Source of the DNA: Metopolophium dirhodum
Lineage: Eukaryota > Arthropoda > Insecta > Hemiptera > Aphididae
NCBI RefSeq assembly: GCF_019925205.1
Contig: NC_083565.1
Span: 19,000,241 to 19,064,240, forward strand
Length of the DNA stretch: 64,000 nt
Direction: 5' to 3'
Both the position numbers and the translations under genes were made by a program. Positions 63,953-64,000 of the stretch are shown in pieces. Position 1 is the first letter of the stretch; each line of letters starts with the position of its first letter. A model generated the notes under the pieces. It saw nothing but the letters and a program-made list of their open reading frames with translations, did not search any database and was not told the origin of the DNA.

Positions 63953-64000
63953 CAACATTGTGAAAACGCATATTATTATATATTGTATAGTTTCTTTTCA

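Noticed and set aside
1..64000. CRISPR array, bacterial operon or phage-like defence system
   Set aside because: The window is intron-containing animal DNA; no regularly spaced short repeats with unique spacers and no prokaryotic gene organisation were seen.

Overview
The window looks like insect nuclear DNA, most likely from an aphid or close hemipteran relative. It is AT-rich, has short phased exons with GT-AG introns, abundant AAT/AT microsatellites, many small palindromic DNA transposons, and compact conserved metazoan genes. Species is an inference; no marker gene names it. I see no bacterial or viral block and no clear tRNA or rRNA gene.

Layout. 1-5.5 kb: repeat-rich, including a three-copy ~340 bp tandem array and a long inverted repeat. 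5.5-9.9 kb (+): complete ten-exon PRP17/CDC40 splicing factor gene. 12.2-12.9 kb (-): complete three-exon MOSMO gene, a tetraspan regulator of Hedgehog signalling. 14.0-15.1 kb: CG-rich promoter-like segment and a 237 bp coding-like exon that could be a distal first exon of the next gene. 25.4-29.5 kb (+): a Regnase/ZC3H12-type RNase gene with its own CG-rich proximal promoter region. 31.3-32.2 kb: a decayed PAF acetylhydrolase alpha fragment and a LINE 3' tail. 32.5-34.1 kb (+): cytosolic phenylalanyl-tRNA synthetase alpha subunit. 35.5-36.4 kb: an intact non-autonomous hAT element with 8 bp target duplication. 36.9-38.1 kb (-): mitochondrial ribosomal protein L4. 39.1-39.7 kb (-): a ClpP pseudogene. 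40-48 kb: repeats, a ~0.5 kb-unit tandem repeat, a palindromic MITE and a LINE ORF1 remnant. 49.0-57.6 kb (-): a fourteen-exon ABCG half transporter. 58-64 kb: non-coding-looking sequence with a strongly CG-rich, low-complexity block and a terminal MITE.

The genes are ordinary housekeeping or regulatory animal genes (splicing, translation, mitochondrial translation, mRNA decay, membrane transport, Hedgehog tuning). They are not an operon and do not obviously act in one pathway. I did not find a convincing undescribed multi-gene system. The most useful observations are the two in-frame alternative first exons of the Regnase gene, the set of small transposons with readable ends, and two intron-containing pseudogenes. 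Exon coordinates were derived by hand from splice sites, phase continuity and family similarity remembered from known proteins; no alignment was run.
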